A program made the translations under genes and the position numbers. Of a DNA stretch of 64,000 nt, positions 22,621-31,147 are shown in pieces. Source of the DNA: Anaerotignum lactatifermentans DSM 14214 (GTDB lineage: Bacteria > Bacillota > Clostridia > Lachnospirales > Anaerotignaceae); NCBI RefSeq assembly GCF_900142265.1, contig NZ_FRAH01000004.1, positions 1 through 64,000 of the forward strand, given 5' to 3'. The first letter of the stretch is position 1. Each line of letters opens with the position of its first letter. The notes under the pieces are model-generated. The model made no database searches. It worked only from the letters and a program-made list of their open reading frames with translations, and was not told the origin of the DNA.

Positions 22621-22806
22621 CTATTTCCTTCCAAATGGCGCCCAAAGGAGCACCCCTGTCAGCAAGATGTATACCAGATAAACGCCATAAGTGACGCTGC
22701 TGCTCCAAGGAAAACTACCTGTGGGATGTCCCAGTGCATACACCACAAAACACACTGCCAGCACCAAAAGCAAAAGCCCCAGTTTCCGGCTTGTTTTTTT
22801 CGTCAT
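22621..22806 (-). CDS. Small two-helix membrane protein
   Basis: 61 residues, ATG with GGAGGG six bases upstream. Two hydrophobic helices (LGLLLLVLAVCFVVYALG and VYLVYILLTGVLLWAPFG). It starts 11 bp after the stop of the next upstream gene (22818), so it is the last gene of a three-gene unit. No family is recognised. Confidence 0.6.
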   Translation of the reverse strand: MTKKTSRKLGLLLLVLAVCFVVYALGHPTGSFPWSSSVTYGVYLVYILLTGVLLWAPFGRK

Positions 22807-22817
22807 CAAAATCCCTC

Positions 22818-23357
22818 CTATGCTTCAACTTGCAGTTTCCGCCAGGAAAACCACTGAGGAATGCCATCGACCTTATCATAATTTCCGTTCAGATTTTTAT
22901 AAATGGCAACACAGTCCCAATTCCGTCCCGGATGTTTTTCATAAACGGAAATCTCTTTTGACAAATAGCCCTCATCAAAGGTATATGCTGTTTTTCTATG
23001 GTCTGCATCCCGAAAACGCACATAGACCCCATCAGAAACGGAAAATTCCTCCAAATGCATTCCTTCTGTCAAATATTCCGCCAAAAGGGCTGCCCCTTCT
23101 TCTTTGGTGAATATGGTTTCTTTCTCCGCCGCCAAAGCCGCCTGCACCTCCGGCAATGCCATCACATCTGCATGGAGGGTATGGTCTTTCTCAGAAAAAG
23201 CGATTTCTGGAAATTCCTCTTTGATTTCTGCTGCTGTCATGTCTGAGGGCTGAAACTGCACCACGCTGTAACGGCTGCTCATACGAAAGTCATAGGCAAG
23301 GCTCCCCACCAAAACAAATGACAGTATCACCATCAAGCAAATGCCAATCTTCTTCAT
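22818..23357 (-). CDS. Membrane-anchored protein of unknown function, paralogue 1
   Basis: 179 residues with one N-terminal membrane helix (IGICLMVILSFVLVGSLAY); the rest should face outside. The central block MTAAEIKEEFPEIAFSEKDHTLHADVMALPEVQAAL aligns with MTKEEILAEMPEIAVTEQDEKLEDYVMGLPEVQELL in the next gene upstream, and both end in a W-F-S-W motif. The two are tandem duplicates of an unrecognised family. Confidence 0.65.
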   Translation of the reverse strand: MKKIGICLMVILSFVLVGSLAYDFRMSSRYSVVQFQPSDMTAAEIKEEFPEIAFSEKDHTLHADVMALPEVQAALAAEKETIFTKEEGAALLAEYLTEGMHLEEFSVSDGVYVRFRDADHRKTAYTFDEGYLSKEISVYEKHPGRNWDCVAIYKNLNGNYDKVDGIPQWFSWRKLQVEA

Positions 23358-23372
23358 ACCACATTCCCCTTT

Positions 23373-23906
23373 CTATCGGAACAGACCGCCTACCCAAGAG
23401 AACCATGCATGTTTCCCAGTCCGCTTCACATAGGAATCCCCCCATGCTTCATAAGCGGCTGTATTGCGCCATCCATCCCAACGCTGTTCATACACCCAGA
23501 TGATCTTCTGCATAGGCTGGGTTCCTGCGCCGTCAAAGGTATAGGAAATCCGTTTTTCCTCTCCCTGTTTGATGTCCAGATACACCTCATGATCCACTAC
23601 ATTAAATCCCGCAAGCAAATCGCCTTCTGCCAGAAAATCCGAAAGGAGGGCTTCCTCTTTTTCATTGGGTATACTTCCCCCGTCAGGCTGTGACAGGAGT
23701 TCCTGCACCTCCGGCAACCCCATCACATAATCCTCCAACTTTTCATCCTGCTCAGTGACAGCAATTTCCGGCATTTCCGCCAGAATTTCTTCTTTTGTCA
23801 TGTCCTCTTTGACAAATATGGTCAGGCTCTCTGTTTTCTCCATATAAAACCAGCCTGCCGCCAGTGCCGCAATGACAAGAATTTCAATCCATATCTGCTT
23901 TTTCAT
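23373..23906 (-). CDS. Membrane-anchored protein of unknown function, paralogue 2
   Basis: 177 residues, N-terminal helix (IWIEILVIAALAAGWFYM) and exported remainder. It is homologous over its whole length to the 22818-23357 product, 15 bp downstream. Shared features are the T-x-E-E-I-x-x-x-x-P-E-I-A block, LPEVQ, a three-strand region with Y-T-F-D, and the terminal H-A-W-F-S-W-V. First gene of the unit. Confidence 0.65.
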   Translation of the reverse strand: MKKQIWIEILVIAALAAGWFYMEKTESLTIFVKEDMTKEEILAEMPEIAVTEQDEKLEDYVMGLPEVQELLSQPDGGSIPNEKEEALLSDFLAEGDLLAGFNVVDHEVYLDIKQGEEKRISYTFDGAGTQPMQKIIWVYEQRWDGWRNTAAYEAWGDSYVKRTGKHAWFSWVGGLFR

Positions 23907-24048
23907 GAGATTCCCCCTTAACCATGCCTTTCATCTATGCCCTTCTCCCCCGATGTCTTATTTTCAGCATAGCACAGCGGATGTATCTTTGACAAGCACA
24001 TTTGTCCTTTTTACAGGCATAAAAAAAGAAGGGGAAATCCCTTCTTCT

Positions 24049-24705
24049 TTACCGAAACAGTTCCACCAGTTCCGCTGGTGTTTCTACCACAGCATCTGCG
24101 CCGCAGGCGGCAAATTCTTCCCGACTGCCATAGCCATAAAGGACGCCGATGGCTTCCACGCCCAAAGCGTGTGCCCCTTCGATATCATATTTTCGGTCGC
24201 CTACCATGGCAACGTCGCTTTTTTCTGCGTTCATCCGTTCCAGCACATAAGCCACGACTTTGGTCTTATTATCCCGCTGGGATGCAGGGTCATCACCGCC
24301 GATGACTTCAAAATAATCTGCCAGACCAAAATGAGTCAGGATGCGCACAGCGGTGCTTTCATGCTTAGATGTAGCAACGGCAAGGCGTTTGCCCATTTTC
24401 TTCAGTTCTTCCAGCATTTCTTTGACGCCCGGATAGACTGCGTTTTCAAAAAGCCCTACGGAGAAATATCTCTCACGGAACACAGCTACAGCGTTGTCGA
24501 TTTCTTCTTCTGTTTTCATGCCGAAAGCGTCACGGAAGCTGTCCCTGAGGGGAGGTCCTACGATGAAGCCCAGTTTCTCCGCTTCCCAAACTTCTCTGCC
24601 TGTTTTTTCCTGCATATGCTGTACGGAGCGGATGATGCCCTCCGCGGAATCTGTCAATGTGCCGTCCAAATCGAACAGGACGATGTTCTGCTGCCATTTT
24701 TTCAT
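24049..24705 (-). CDS. HAD-superfamily phosphatase (phosphoglycolate phosphatase-like)
   Basis: 218 residues; the ATG at 24705 has AAAGGA upstream. HAD motifs: I = LFDLDGTLTDS (nucleophile Asp near 12), II = AVATSKHES near 111, III = K near 150, IV = AMVGDRKYDIEGAHALG near 164. The cap is helical, as in GphA/PgmB-type enzymes. The true substrate is uncertain. Confidence 0.85.
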   Translation of the reverse strand: MKKWQQNIVLFDLDGTLTDSAEGIIRSVQHMQEKTGREVWEAEKLGFIVGPPLRDSFRDAFGMKTEEEIDNAVAVFRERYFSVGLFENAVYPGVKEMLEELKKMGKRLAVATSKHESTAVRILTHFGLADYFEVIGGDDPASQRDNKTKVVAYVLERMNAEKSDVAMVGDRKYDIEGAHALGVEAIGVLYGYGSREEFAACGADAVVETPAELVELFR

Positions 24706-24827
24706 GGTTCCCAATCCTTTCTCTTTTGCTTTCGTACTATTTTACACCCAGCTTCCCACCCTGTAAAGCTTCCCTTTTTCCTCATTTTTGGCTACACTGA
24801 AAAAAAGAAAAATTTTTTCAAAAAACT

Positions 24828-24858
24828 TTCGCAACTTTTTTGGCATCTCGTGCATCTA
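24828..24858 (+). promoter_or_regulatory. Possible ECF-type promoter of the sigma factor gene
   Basis: GCAACTTTTTT near 24830 and CGTGCATCTAAC near 24847 resemble AAC and CGT elements of ECF-dependent promoters, 13 bp apart, which is shorter than usual. It would mean autoregulation. Confidence 0.35.
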
Positions 24859-24903
24859 ACAATCAGAAACACAAAATACTTCATCTTTTTCGGAGGAGAT
24901 CCT

Positions 24904-25413
24904 ATGAAAACCAAACGGGAAAAACAGACAGAAGACCTTCTCCTCAGTCAGTACAGCAGGTACTACCGATTGGCTTACAGCTACGTCCACAACGAGCAGG
25001 ACGCCCTGGACATCGTGCAGGAAAGCGCCTACAAAGCCATGCGGGACTGCCGCAGCGTCCAGAACGACGCTTACCTCGGCACCTGGCTGTATCGCATCGT
25101 CATCAACACCGCTTTGGAATTTCTGCGGAAAAACAAGCGTGAAGATACGGTAGAGGAGGTGACAGAACCGCTGACAGCAGCCGTGGGGGATTACACCAAT
25201 GAGCTTGCCCAGCTCCACAGCAAATGGGAACTGGAGGAAATGCTGGAACACCTCAATGACAGAGAGAAAAGCGTCATTATACTACGATTTTTTGAGGACT
25301 GTAAACTGGAGGACATCGCCCAAATCACAGGCGAAAACCTAAACACCGTCAAGGCACGGCTGTACCGGGCACTGCGAAAACTGCGGCCCGAAGCGGAGCA
25401 GAACAGAATTTAG
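24904..25413 (+). CDS. ECF-type RNA polymerase sigma factor
   Basis: 169 residues from the ATG with GGAGGA upstream; the same frame is open far upstream without coding signs. Region 2: QYSRYYRLAYSYVHNEQDALDIVQESAYKAMRDC with the D-A-x-D-I-V-Q-E-S core motif. Region 4: LNDREKSVIILRFFEDCKLEDIAQITGENLNTVKARLYRALRKLR. The next gene is an RsiV-like anti-sigma factor, so it resembles the SigV/RsiV envelope-stress pair of Bacillus subtilis and Clostridioides. Confidence 0.9.
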   Translation: MKTKREKQTEDLLLSQYSRYYRLAYSYVHNEQDALDIVQESAYKAMRDCRSVQNDAYLGTWLYRIVINTALEFLRKNKREDTVEEVTEPLTAAVGDYTNELAQLHSKWELEEMLEHLNDREKSVIILRFFEDCKLEDIAQITGENLNTVKARLYRALRKLRPEAEQNRI

Positions 25414-25431
25414 AAAGGAGCGTCGGGGGTT

Positions 25432-26289
25432 ATGAAAAAACAGGACGATCATAGAAGGGAGCCCATGGAAATGTGGAAAGAAGAGTATGACCAGATTCCC
25501 GTACCCCAGGAAGCAAGAGATAGAATAGAAGCAGGCATTATGAGAGCGAGATTAGAAAAGAAGAGGAGCGATCGTATGAAAAACATGAAACGTACCGGCG
25601 TGACCGCCGCAGCACTTGTACTCACATTCGGCATTGCCGTAAACGCCAGCCCCGTTGTGGCACAGGCCATGGACGGCATCCCCGTTATCGGCAGCATTGC
25701 AAGAGTGGTGACCATCCGCAACTACAACGAAAGTACAGACAACGGCATGATGGCTGACATCAGCGTGCCTCAGATCGACGGCAACGTGGCAGCCAACGCG
25801 GAAATGGACGCTTACGCAAAAGAACTGATTGCACGTTATGAAAAAGAAGTCGTTGCCCAGCTGGGTCAGGAAGAAGGCCACTATGCACTGGAATCCAGTT
25901 ATGAAGTGGTTTCCGACAACGACAAATATGTGAGCATCCGCATCAACACTGTGGAAACCATGGCAAGCGGCGCTGAATTCGTTAAAATCTTTACTGTAGA
26001 CAAAGCTACAGGTCAAACCGTATCTTTGAAAGACTATCTGAACAGCCCTGAAAAACTGGAAGCTGTGAGCCAGAACATCAAAGACCAGATGGCAGCACAG
26101 ATGGCAGAAGATGAAGGCAAGGTTTACTTCACAGAAGGCGAAGTAGGCGGCTTCACAGGTCTGACAGGGGATGAAAACTTCTATCTGAACGAAGCTGGTG
26201 AACTGGTCATCGTATTCGGTGAATACGAAGTAGCACCTGGTTACATGGGTACTGTATCCTTCACCATTCCCGCAGATGTAACAAAATAA
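25432..26289 (+). CDS. rsiV: RsiV-like membrane anti-sigma factor
   Basis: 285 residues. The N-terminal cytoplasmic part (about 1-52) would bind the sigma factor. One membrane helix, GVTAAALVLTFGIAVNASPVVAQAM, follows near 55-80. The exported part has the DUF3298 (RsiV) features: VPQIDGNVAANAEMDAYAKELI and VSLKDYLNSPEKL, and the end DENFYLNEAGELVIVFGEYEVAPGYMG. Known: RsiV senses lysozyme directly and is then cleaved. It lies 18 bp behind the sigma gene. Confidence 0.85.
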   Translation: MKKQDDHRREPMEMWKEEYDQIPVPQEARDRIEAGIMRARLEKKRSDRMKNMKRTGVTAAALVLTFGIAVNASPVVAQAMDGIPVIGSIARVVTIRNYNESTDNGMMADISVPQIDGNVAANAEMDAYAKELIARYEKEVVAQLGQEEGHYALESSYEVVSDNDKYVSIRINTVETMASGAEFVKIFTVDKATGQTVSLKDYLNSPEKLEAVSQNIKDQMAAQMAEDEGKVYFTEGEVGGFTGLTGDENFYLNEAGELVIVFGEYEVAPGYMGTVSFTIPADVTK

Positions 26290-26310
26290 CCACTTTCGAG
26301 GATATCCTTA

Positions 26311-26571
26311 GGGTGTCGAAGAAATCGACACCCTTTCGTCAAAGCCTCATTCCATTCAAGGCTTTGACGAGCAGACAGAAGATAAAAGCCAGAGTTCCAT
26401 CAGCGAAACGCCTTGAAACTCTGGCTTTTTCCTCGTCGGAAATAAATTCCGACTGCGGATTCCAGTTGGGAAACCCCACACCGCAAAGAGATGCGGTCAA
26501 CCATTTATGGCTGACATTTGCAGCGCAAATGTGTTAACCCTTGGTTTTCCAAACCTTTCCGCGTCCTTGGA
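26311..26571 (+). repeat. Dispersed repeat family A, copy 3 (diverged, full length)
   Basis: Same order of hairpins as copy 2. Its stems have compensating changes: AGCCAGAGTT with AACTCTGGCT (26387-26426), and CGTCAAAGCC with GGCTTTGACG (26337-26369). It lies between the rsiV-like gene and a terminator (GGCACGGCATTTCC..GGAAATGTCGTGCC, 26602-26640). Confidence 0.85.
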
Positions 26572-26601
26572 ATTATGATAATTATTCCACTCAAAATCAA
26601 A

Positions 26602-26640
26602 AGGCACGGCATTTCCTTTCTGGAAATGTCGTGCCTTTTT
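26602..26640. terminator. Terminator near the spoIIP 3' end
   Basis: GGCACGACATTTCC-type stem with T-run on the plus strand (GTGCCTTTTTCTTT); AAAAGG on the other side lets it act for the minus-strand spoIIP too. Confidence 0.7.
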
Positions 26641-26642
26641 CT

Positions 26643-27716
26643 TTATTCCCCGCCCAGCAATACCGCCGCCAGAATTTCCGCCAACAGTTCCATGGCGTTA
26701 TGTACTTCCTCTTTGGTATTGGTCTGAGCTCCCACTTCAATAAGGGTAGACCGGGGCAGCATATGCAGGCTGAAGCGATAAGCATTGAGATAGATTTTCC
26801 GGTTAAAGTCAGGAAATCTTGCCGCTGACTGGGTCTGCATCTGCAAACTGAACGCCAGATTATCGGAAACATAAGGATTATCCAGCCCGGGTGTGGGCAC
26901 TGCCTGCCCGTTCTGGTTCAAACGGCACAGACCGTTGAAAAACATGATTTTCGCCGTCGGTTTCCCATTGACTTCCGTCACCAGATGGGTACCTTCGGGC
27001 ACACCATCCCGATGCATATCGATGCAGACCTGAATGGAGGGATTTTCCTCCAAAATCTGCCGGATAGGCGGTTCCATACGTTCATAAGCCCCTGTGACCT
27101 GTCCTTTGCCATTGACCTGGTCGTACACCCCATCATGGTGGAGGACTTCAATGCCGTACTTTTCTTCCAGCAACTCCTTCAGATATTCCCCTGCCCCCCA
27201 GATGCCTTCTTCTTTCCCCTTAGACATGTCACTATCGGCAAAGCCTTCGGAAATATGGGTATGGAAAATGAGCACCTGTGGACCGTCCACGTCTGTATCT
27301 ATGGTGAAATCCTTCGCCAGCGCGTCATTGACGTTGATGTCCGTAGGCAGCAGCATGGTACGGGAATCGGTGGTGTAATAAGTTTTCTGGAGATAGGAAA
27401 AATCCTGCATCCGCTCCACTTCCTCCCGGGGCAGATAGGCCGCTGCCACCTGTTCCTCCTCCTTGAATTTCAGGTCATCAATGCCGAAAAGCCCCGTTTC
27501 TTTGGCAGGCTCCTCCTCCACTTCTTCCGTTTCTCCTGTGGTGTCTGCGCCTTCCTCCCCTGTGGGTTCCGCCGCCGATACTTGTCCCGGCAAAATCTCC
27601 CGCATGGCAAAAGCCGCGCCGCCCATGGGCCAGAGCACAGGCAGCGCCAGCAAAAACACACAAACGCCCAGCAGATTCCGGCGCAGGAGCCGTTGATCCT
27701 TTTCTTTCTTCCCCAT
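26643..27716 (-). CDS. spoIIP: Stage II sporulation protein P
   Basis: 357 residues. N-terminal helix LLGVCVFLLALPVLWPMGGAAF, then an acidic Glu/Thr linker, then a catalytic domain of the amidase/SpoIIP type: VLIFHTHISEGF near 150 (metal His), IQVCIDMHRDGVPEG near 232, STLIEVGAQTNTKEEV near 330 with the catalytic Glu. Known: SpoIIP cuts peptide stems and glycan strands with SpoIID during engulfment in the mother cell. AAGGAGG precedes the ATG. A leader hairpin GTCTGCA/TGCAGAC is at 27740-27760. Confidence 0.93.
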   Translation of the reverse strand: MGKKEKDQRLLRRNLLGVCVFLLALPVLWPMGGAAFAMREILPGQVSAAEPTGEEGADTTGETEEVEEEPAKETGLFGIDDLKFKEEEQVAAAYLPREEVERMQDFSYLQKTYYTTDSRTMLLPTDINVNDALAKDFTIDTDVDGPQVLIFHTHISEGFADSDMSKGKEEGIWGAGEYLKELLEEKYGIEVLHHDGVYDQVNGKGQVTGAYERMEPPIRQILEENPSIQVCIDMHRDGVPEGTHLVTEVNGKPTAKIMFFNGLCRLNQNGQAVPTPGLDNPYVSDNLAFSLQMQTQSAARFPDFNRKIYLNAYRFSLHMLPRSTLIEVGAQTNTKEEVHNAMELLAEILAAVLLGGE

Positions 27717-27797
27717 GGGCGTAACCTCCTTTCGGTCTGCAAATAGTTTATGCAGACAAAAAAGAGGTTAGAACGAAAAAAGCGGAAATACCTAAAG

Positions 27798-27973
27798 CAG
27801 ATTCCCCTTAAGAAAACATTGATTTTCGTTTTCCTTCATTTCTTAAGGGGAACTGCAAAGGCCATCTTCAGAAGAAAACATACCTGATAAAATCCTGTAT
27901 AAACAAGAAAGCTGAAATCCTCTATATAACAAGGATTTCAGCTTTTTGTTTTCTTATGAAGATGCTCCTAAAG
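27798..27973 (-). repeat. Dispersed repeat family B, copy 2
   Basis: Reverse orientation. Module 2: CCCCTTAAGAAAACATTGA..TTTCTTAAGGGG. Module 1: AAAGCTGAAATCC..GGATTTCAGCTTTT bracketed by CTTCAGAAGAAAAC and TTTTCTTATGAAGATGCTCC. Confidence 0.75.
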
Positions 27974-27988
27974 GTACTTCCGCCTTTT

Positions 27989-28381
27989 TTAAAAACTCAT
28001 TTCTTTTTTATTGACGATGCTGAGATATTCCCCCATGCAGCAGCCCATAACCACCACATTGCAGGTGAAACATTCCCAGTTTCCGTCTTTGTATTCCACA
28101 ACCGCCCCGGAGAGGAAGCCATTCACTTTCCGCTTGCTGTCCTCGGCGTTTGTCTTGGGAAAGAGGGAAACAAATTCCTCCAGCGTACCGGAAAAAGCGA
28201 TTTCCTTGGGCAATGTAGCGCCGCCGGTCATAAGCCAGCTTTCCACCTGACGGGCTGAGAGCATATGCCCCGCTTCCCCACCGGCTGCCAGCCACGCTTT
28301 CTGGGCTTCGTCGCTGCCGGAAAGGCAGACCAGAATCTCTTTTCCTTCTTTACGCAGGATGTCCAAAGTGTTCTGCAACAT
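27989..28381 (-). CDS. Unknown protein behind the polyamine operon, 130 aa
   Basis: Not recognised. It is cytoplasmic by sequence, with a cysteine-rich C-terminal part (ECFTCNVVVMGCCMGEYLS). AAGGAGGG stands upstream of the ATG. It starts 26 bp after the stop of potD with no terminator between, so it may be the last gene of that operon. Confidence 0.6.
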   Translation of the reverse strand: MLQNTLDILRKEGKEILVCLSGSDEAQKAWLAAGGEAGHMLSARQVESWLMTGGATLPKEIAFSGTLEEFVSLFPKTNAEDSKRKVNGFLSGAVVEYKDGNWECFTCNVVVMGCCMGEYLSIVNKKEMSF

Positions 28382-28407
28382 CCATTTCCCTCCTTATCTT
28401 TTCTCTA

Positions 28408-29496
28408 TTACTTTGTTGCTTTTACTTTGATCCACAGTTCAGCCAGTTCTTTTTTCAGCACCTGGTTGTCTACGAAAACTTCGTCTTTTTCATAGCCGGC
28501 ACGAGGCAGGTATGCTTCGTTATCCGCGAACAGACCGCCTTCGCCGCTCAGTTCATCCAGAACTTCCTGGTTGGAAGAAGCGTAGCCAACGTATTCGCTG
28601 TTGCCCAGAGATGCTTCATATGTCAGCACATAGTTGATGAATTCGTGTGCCAGTTTGGGGTTTTCTGCGTTTGCAGGGATAACCATCGCATCGCTCCACA
28701 GGTTTGTGCCTTCTGTAGGCATCCAGAAGCTCATGTCGGGGTTTTCTTCCAGAATGGTTGTTGCGTCGCCGCTGTAAACAACTGCGATGTCTTTTGTGCC
28801 GTTGATCATGCCGTCGATCACTTCATCAGTTACATAAACGGGTTCCATGGTGTTGTTCATATCCAGCAGCCACTGATAAGCTTCCTGAATTTCGTCCTGA
28901 TTGTCTGTGTTCATGGAGTAGCCCAGTGCTTTAAAGGCCATCATGAAGGAGTCACGTTCGGAGTCATACACATAGATTTTGCCTTTGTAATCTGTGTTGT
29001 GCAGGATGCTGTAGCCCTGTTCTTCCACAACAGCAGGGTCTACGTTATTATGGTTGTAAACGATACCTACACTGCCCCAGAAGTAAGGTACAGAGTATGT
29101 GTTTTCAGGGTCATAAGGCAGATTTTTTACGCCTTCTGCCAGGTTAGAGATGTTGGGGATCAGGGACAGATCCAGTTCCTGGAGCATGCCTTCGTTGATC
29201 AGTCTTTCGATCATGTAATCGGAAGGAACCAGCACGTCATAGGAATCCCCAGCCTGCAGTTTGGTGTACATGGTTTCGTTGGAATCGAAGTATTCCACGA
29301 TAACCTTTACGCCGAATTCTTTTTCAAAATTGGAAATCAGGTCTTCGCCCATGTATTCGCCCCAGTTGTAGAGCTTCAGGGTATCGGAACCATATTTTGC
29401 AACTGCGTCTTCCGCAGATGCACCTTCGCTGCTGCCGCCGCCGCAGCCTGCCAGCAGCATTACGCTTGCAAGAGCCATAGCAATCAATTTTTTCAT
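28408..29496 (-). CDS. potD: Spermidine/putrescine ABC transporter, substrate-binding lipoprotein
   Basis: 362 residues. Lipobox: MLLAGCGGGSSEG, Cys near 18. The mature protein has the PotD pattern LYNWGEYMGEDLISNFEKEFGVKVIVEYFDSNETMYTKL, then YDVLVPSDYMIERLINEG and the hinge YSVPYFWGSVGIVYN. It captures polyamines outside and passes them to PotBC. Its start overlaps the potC stop by four bases (ATGA). Confidence 0.92.
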   Translation of the reverse strand: MKKLIAMALASVMLLAGCGGGSSEGASAEDAVAKYGSDTLKLYNWGEYMGEDLISNFEKEFGVKVIVEYFDSNETMYTKLQAGDSYDVLVPSDYMIERLINEGMLQELDLSLIPNISNLAEGVKNLPYDPENTYSVPYFWGSVGIVYNHNNVDPAVVEEQGYSILHNTDYKGKIYVYDSERDSFMMAFKALGYSMNTDNQDEIQEAYQWLLDMNNTMEPVYVTDEVIDGMINGTKDIAVVYSGDATTILEENPDMSFWMPTEGTNLWSDAMVIPANAENPKLAHEFINYVLTYEASLGNSEYVGYASSNQEVLDELSGEGGLFADNEAYLPRAGYEKDEVFVDNQVLKKELAELWIKVKATK

Positions 29497-30287
29497 ACCT
29501 TTTTTCTCCTTTTCTCTTTAATGATGGGTACTACGTTGACAACGATCAACACAACCGTGATGATGGCAATGACCAAAGTGGACAATGCGTTGATGGAAGG
29601 GTTGACACGCTTACTCATGGTATACACCAAAATAGAAATATTGTTCACACCATTGCCGGTGACGAAATAAGAAATGATGAAATCGTCAAAGCTCATGGTG
29701 AAAGCAATCAGAGCACCGGAAACGATACCGGGCATGATCTGGGGCACAATGACTTTTGTCAATGCCTGCAAAGGTGTTGCGCCCAAATCCAGTGCCGCAT
29801 CCGCCAGGTTCGGGTCCAAAGACCGCAGTTTGGGGGATACGGACAAAATCACATAAGGCGTACAGAACATAATGTGCGCCAACAGCAGTGTGGTAAAGCC
29901 TTTATTGATGCCCAATGCGCTGAAGAACATCAAAAGACCGATGGCTGTTACGATTTCCGGGTTCATGATGGGCAGGTTATTCACCTGTTCCACCACGTTG
30001 CGGAGGGCTTTCCGGGAACGGGAAAGACCGATGGCAGCCAATGTGCCTGCCACTGTGGAAATGATGGTTGCCAGAATGGCAATGACGATGGTATAAACCA
30101 CCGACTGCATCATGGCGCTGTCAGAAAACATCTTTTCATACCACCGCAGTGAAAAACCGCTGAACTTTGTCAGGGAGCGGGAGTCGTTAAAGGAAAAGAC
30201 GATGATATACAGTATGGGCAGATAGAAGAATAACGCCGTGATGCCCAAAATAAGTTTGGCGCCGATTCTGTGTCTTTTTTCTTCCAC
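29493..30287 (-). CDS. potC: Spermidine/putrescine ABC transporter permease
   Basis: 264 residues with six membrane helices. The ABC-permease EAA loop is LADAALDLGATPLQALTKVIVPQIMPGIVSG near 180, and YIIVFSFNDSRSLTKFSGFSLRWYEKM in the first loop is typical of PotC. It follows potB by three bases. Confidence 0.92.
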   Translation of the reverse strand: MEEKRHRIGAKLILGITALFFYLPILYIIVFSFNDSRSLTKFSGFSLRWYEKMFSDSAMMQSVVYTIVIAILATIISTVAGTLAAIGLSRSRKALRNVVEQVNNLPIMNPEIVTAIGLLMFFSALGINKGFTTLLLAHIMFCTPYVILSVSPKLRSLDPNLADAALDLGATPLQALTKVIVPQIMPGIVSGALIAFTMSFDDFIISYFVTGNGVNNISILVYTMSKRVNPSINALSTLVIAIITVVLIVVNVVPIIKEKRRKKV

Positions 30288-30290
30288 GGC

Positions 30291-31130
30291 TTATTCCCCC
30301 CTTCCGTTTGCTGCCGGGTCTGTGTCTACTTTTCTGGTCAGATACATGGAAATCATGATGATGACTGCCATGATCAGAGAGATGGCACTGCCGAAGTTCC
30401 AGTCGCCGCTGGTGAGGAACTGGGTTTCGATGACATTACCGATGAGGACATACTGTCCGCCGCCCAGCAGTTTGGGAATGAAGAAGCTGGACACCGCCGG
30501 CAGGAATACCAGTGTGATGCCGCTGAGAACGCCGGGCAGACTCAAAGGCAGTGTCACACGCAGGAAGCACTGCATGCGGTTTGCGCCCAGGTCGCTGGCT
30601 GCTTCCAGCAGGCTCTTATCCATTTTCGCCAGAGAGGTATGAATCTGCAAAATCATGAAAGGAATGAAGTTATAGACCATACCAAGTACCACGGCGAATG
30701 TGGTATACATCATTTTGAAAGGCCCGATGCCGAACAGTCCCAAAAAGCTGTTCAAAAGACCATCGTCCTGCAAAATGCCCACCCATGCGTAAGTACGCAC
30801 CAGCATATTGATCCATGTGGGCAGTGTAATCATGAGAATCCAGAACATCTTGCTTTTTTCCGGTCCTGTCGCAATGGCATAAGCAATGGGATAGCCCAGA
30901 AGGACGCAGATGATAGTGGTGAATATTGCAATAATCAGGGAGCGCTTCAATACATCCAGGAATACGGCGTCACTGAAGAATCTGCCGAAGTTTTCCAGTG
31001 TGAAGCGGAAGGTGGTCACATCGTTGCCCTCTCCTGTGAATGCGTAAAGCAAAATCATCAGCATGGGCACAACGATCATAATGGCAATCCAGACCACGTA
31101 AGGATATACCATACTGCGAAACTGTCGCAT
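30291..31130 (-). CDS. potB: Spermidine/putrescine ABC transporter permease
   Basis: 279 residues, six helices. The EAA loop is DKSLLEAASDLGANRMQCFLRVTLPLSLPGVLSG near 190. AAGGAGG precedes the ATG. It pairs with PotC to form the channel; both dock on PotA. Confidence 0.92.
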   Translation of the reverse strand: MRQFRSMVYPYVVWIAIMIVVPMLMILLYAFTGEGNDVTTFRFTLENFGRFFSDAVFLDVLKRSLIIAIFTTIICVLLGYPIAYAIATGPEKSKMFWILMITLPTWINMLVRTYAWVGILQDDGLLNSFLGLFGIGPFKMMYTTFAVVLGMVYNFIPFMILQIHTSLAKMDKSLLEAASDLGANRMQCFLRVTLPLSLPGVLSGITLVFLPAVSSFFIPKLLGGGQYVLIGNVIETQFLTSGDWNFGSAISLIMAVIIMISMYLTRKVDTDPAANGRGE

Positions 31131-31147
31131 TTTGCCGCCTCCTTTCC

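Noticed and set aside
26313-26537. Short peptide with a recurring SKKSTP..FK.LTSR sequence in family A copies
   Set aside because: The same words appear because the DNA repeat is conserved; copies 1 and 4 change frame or lack its start, and the conserved changes follow base pairing rather than codons.
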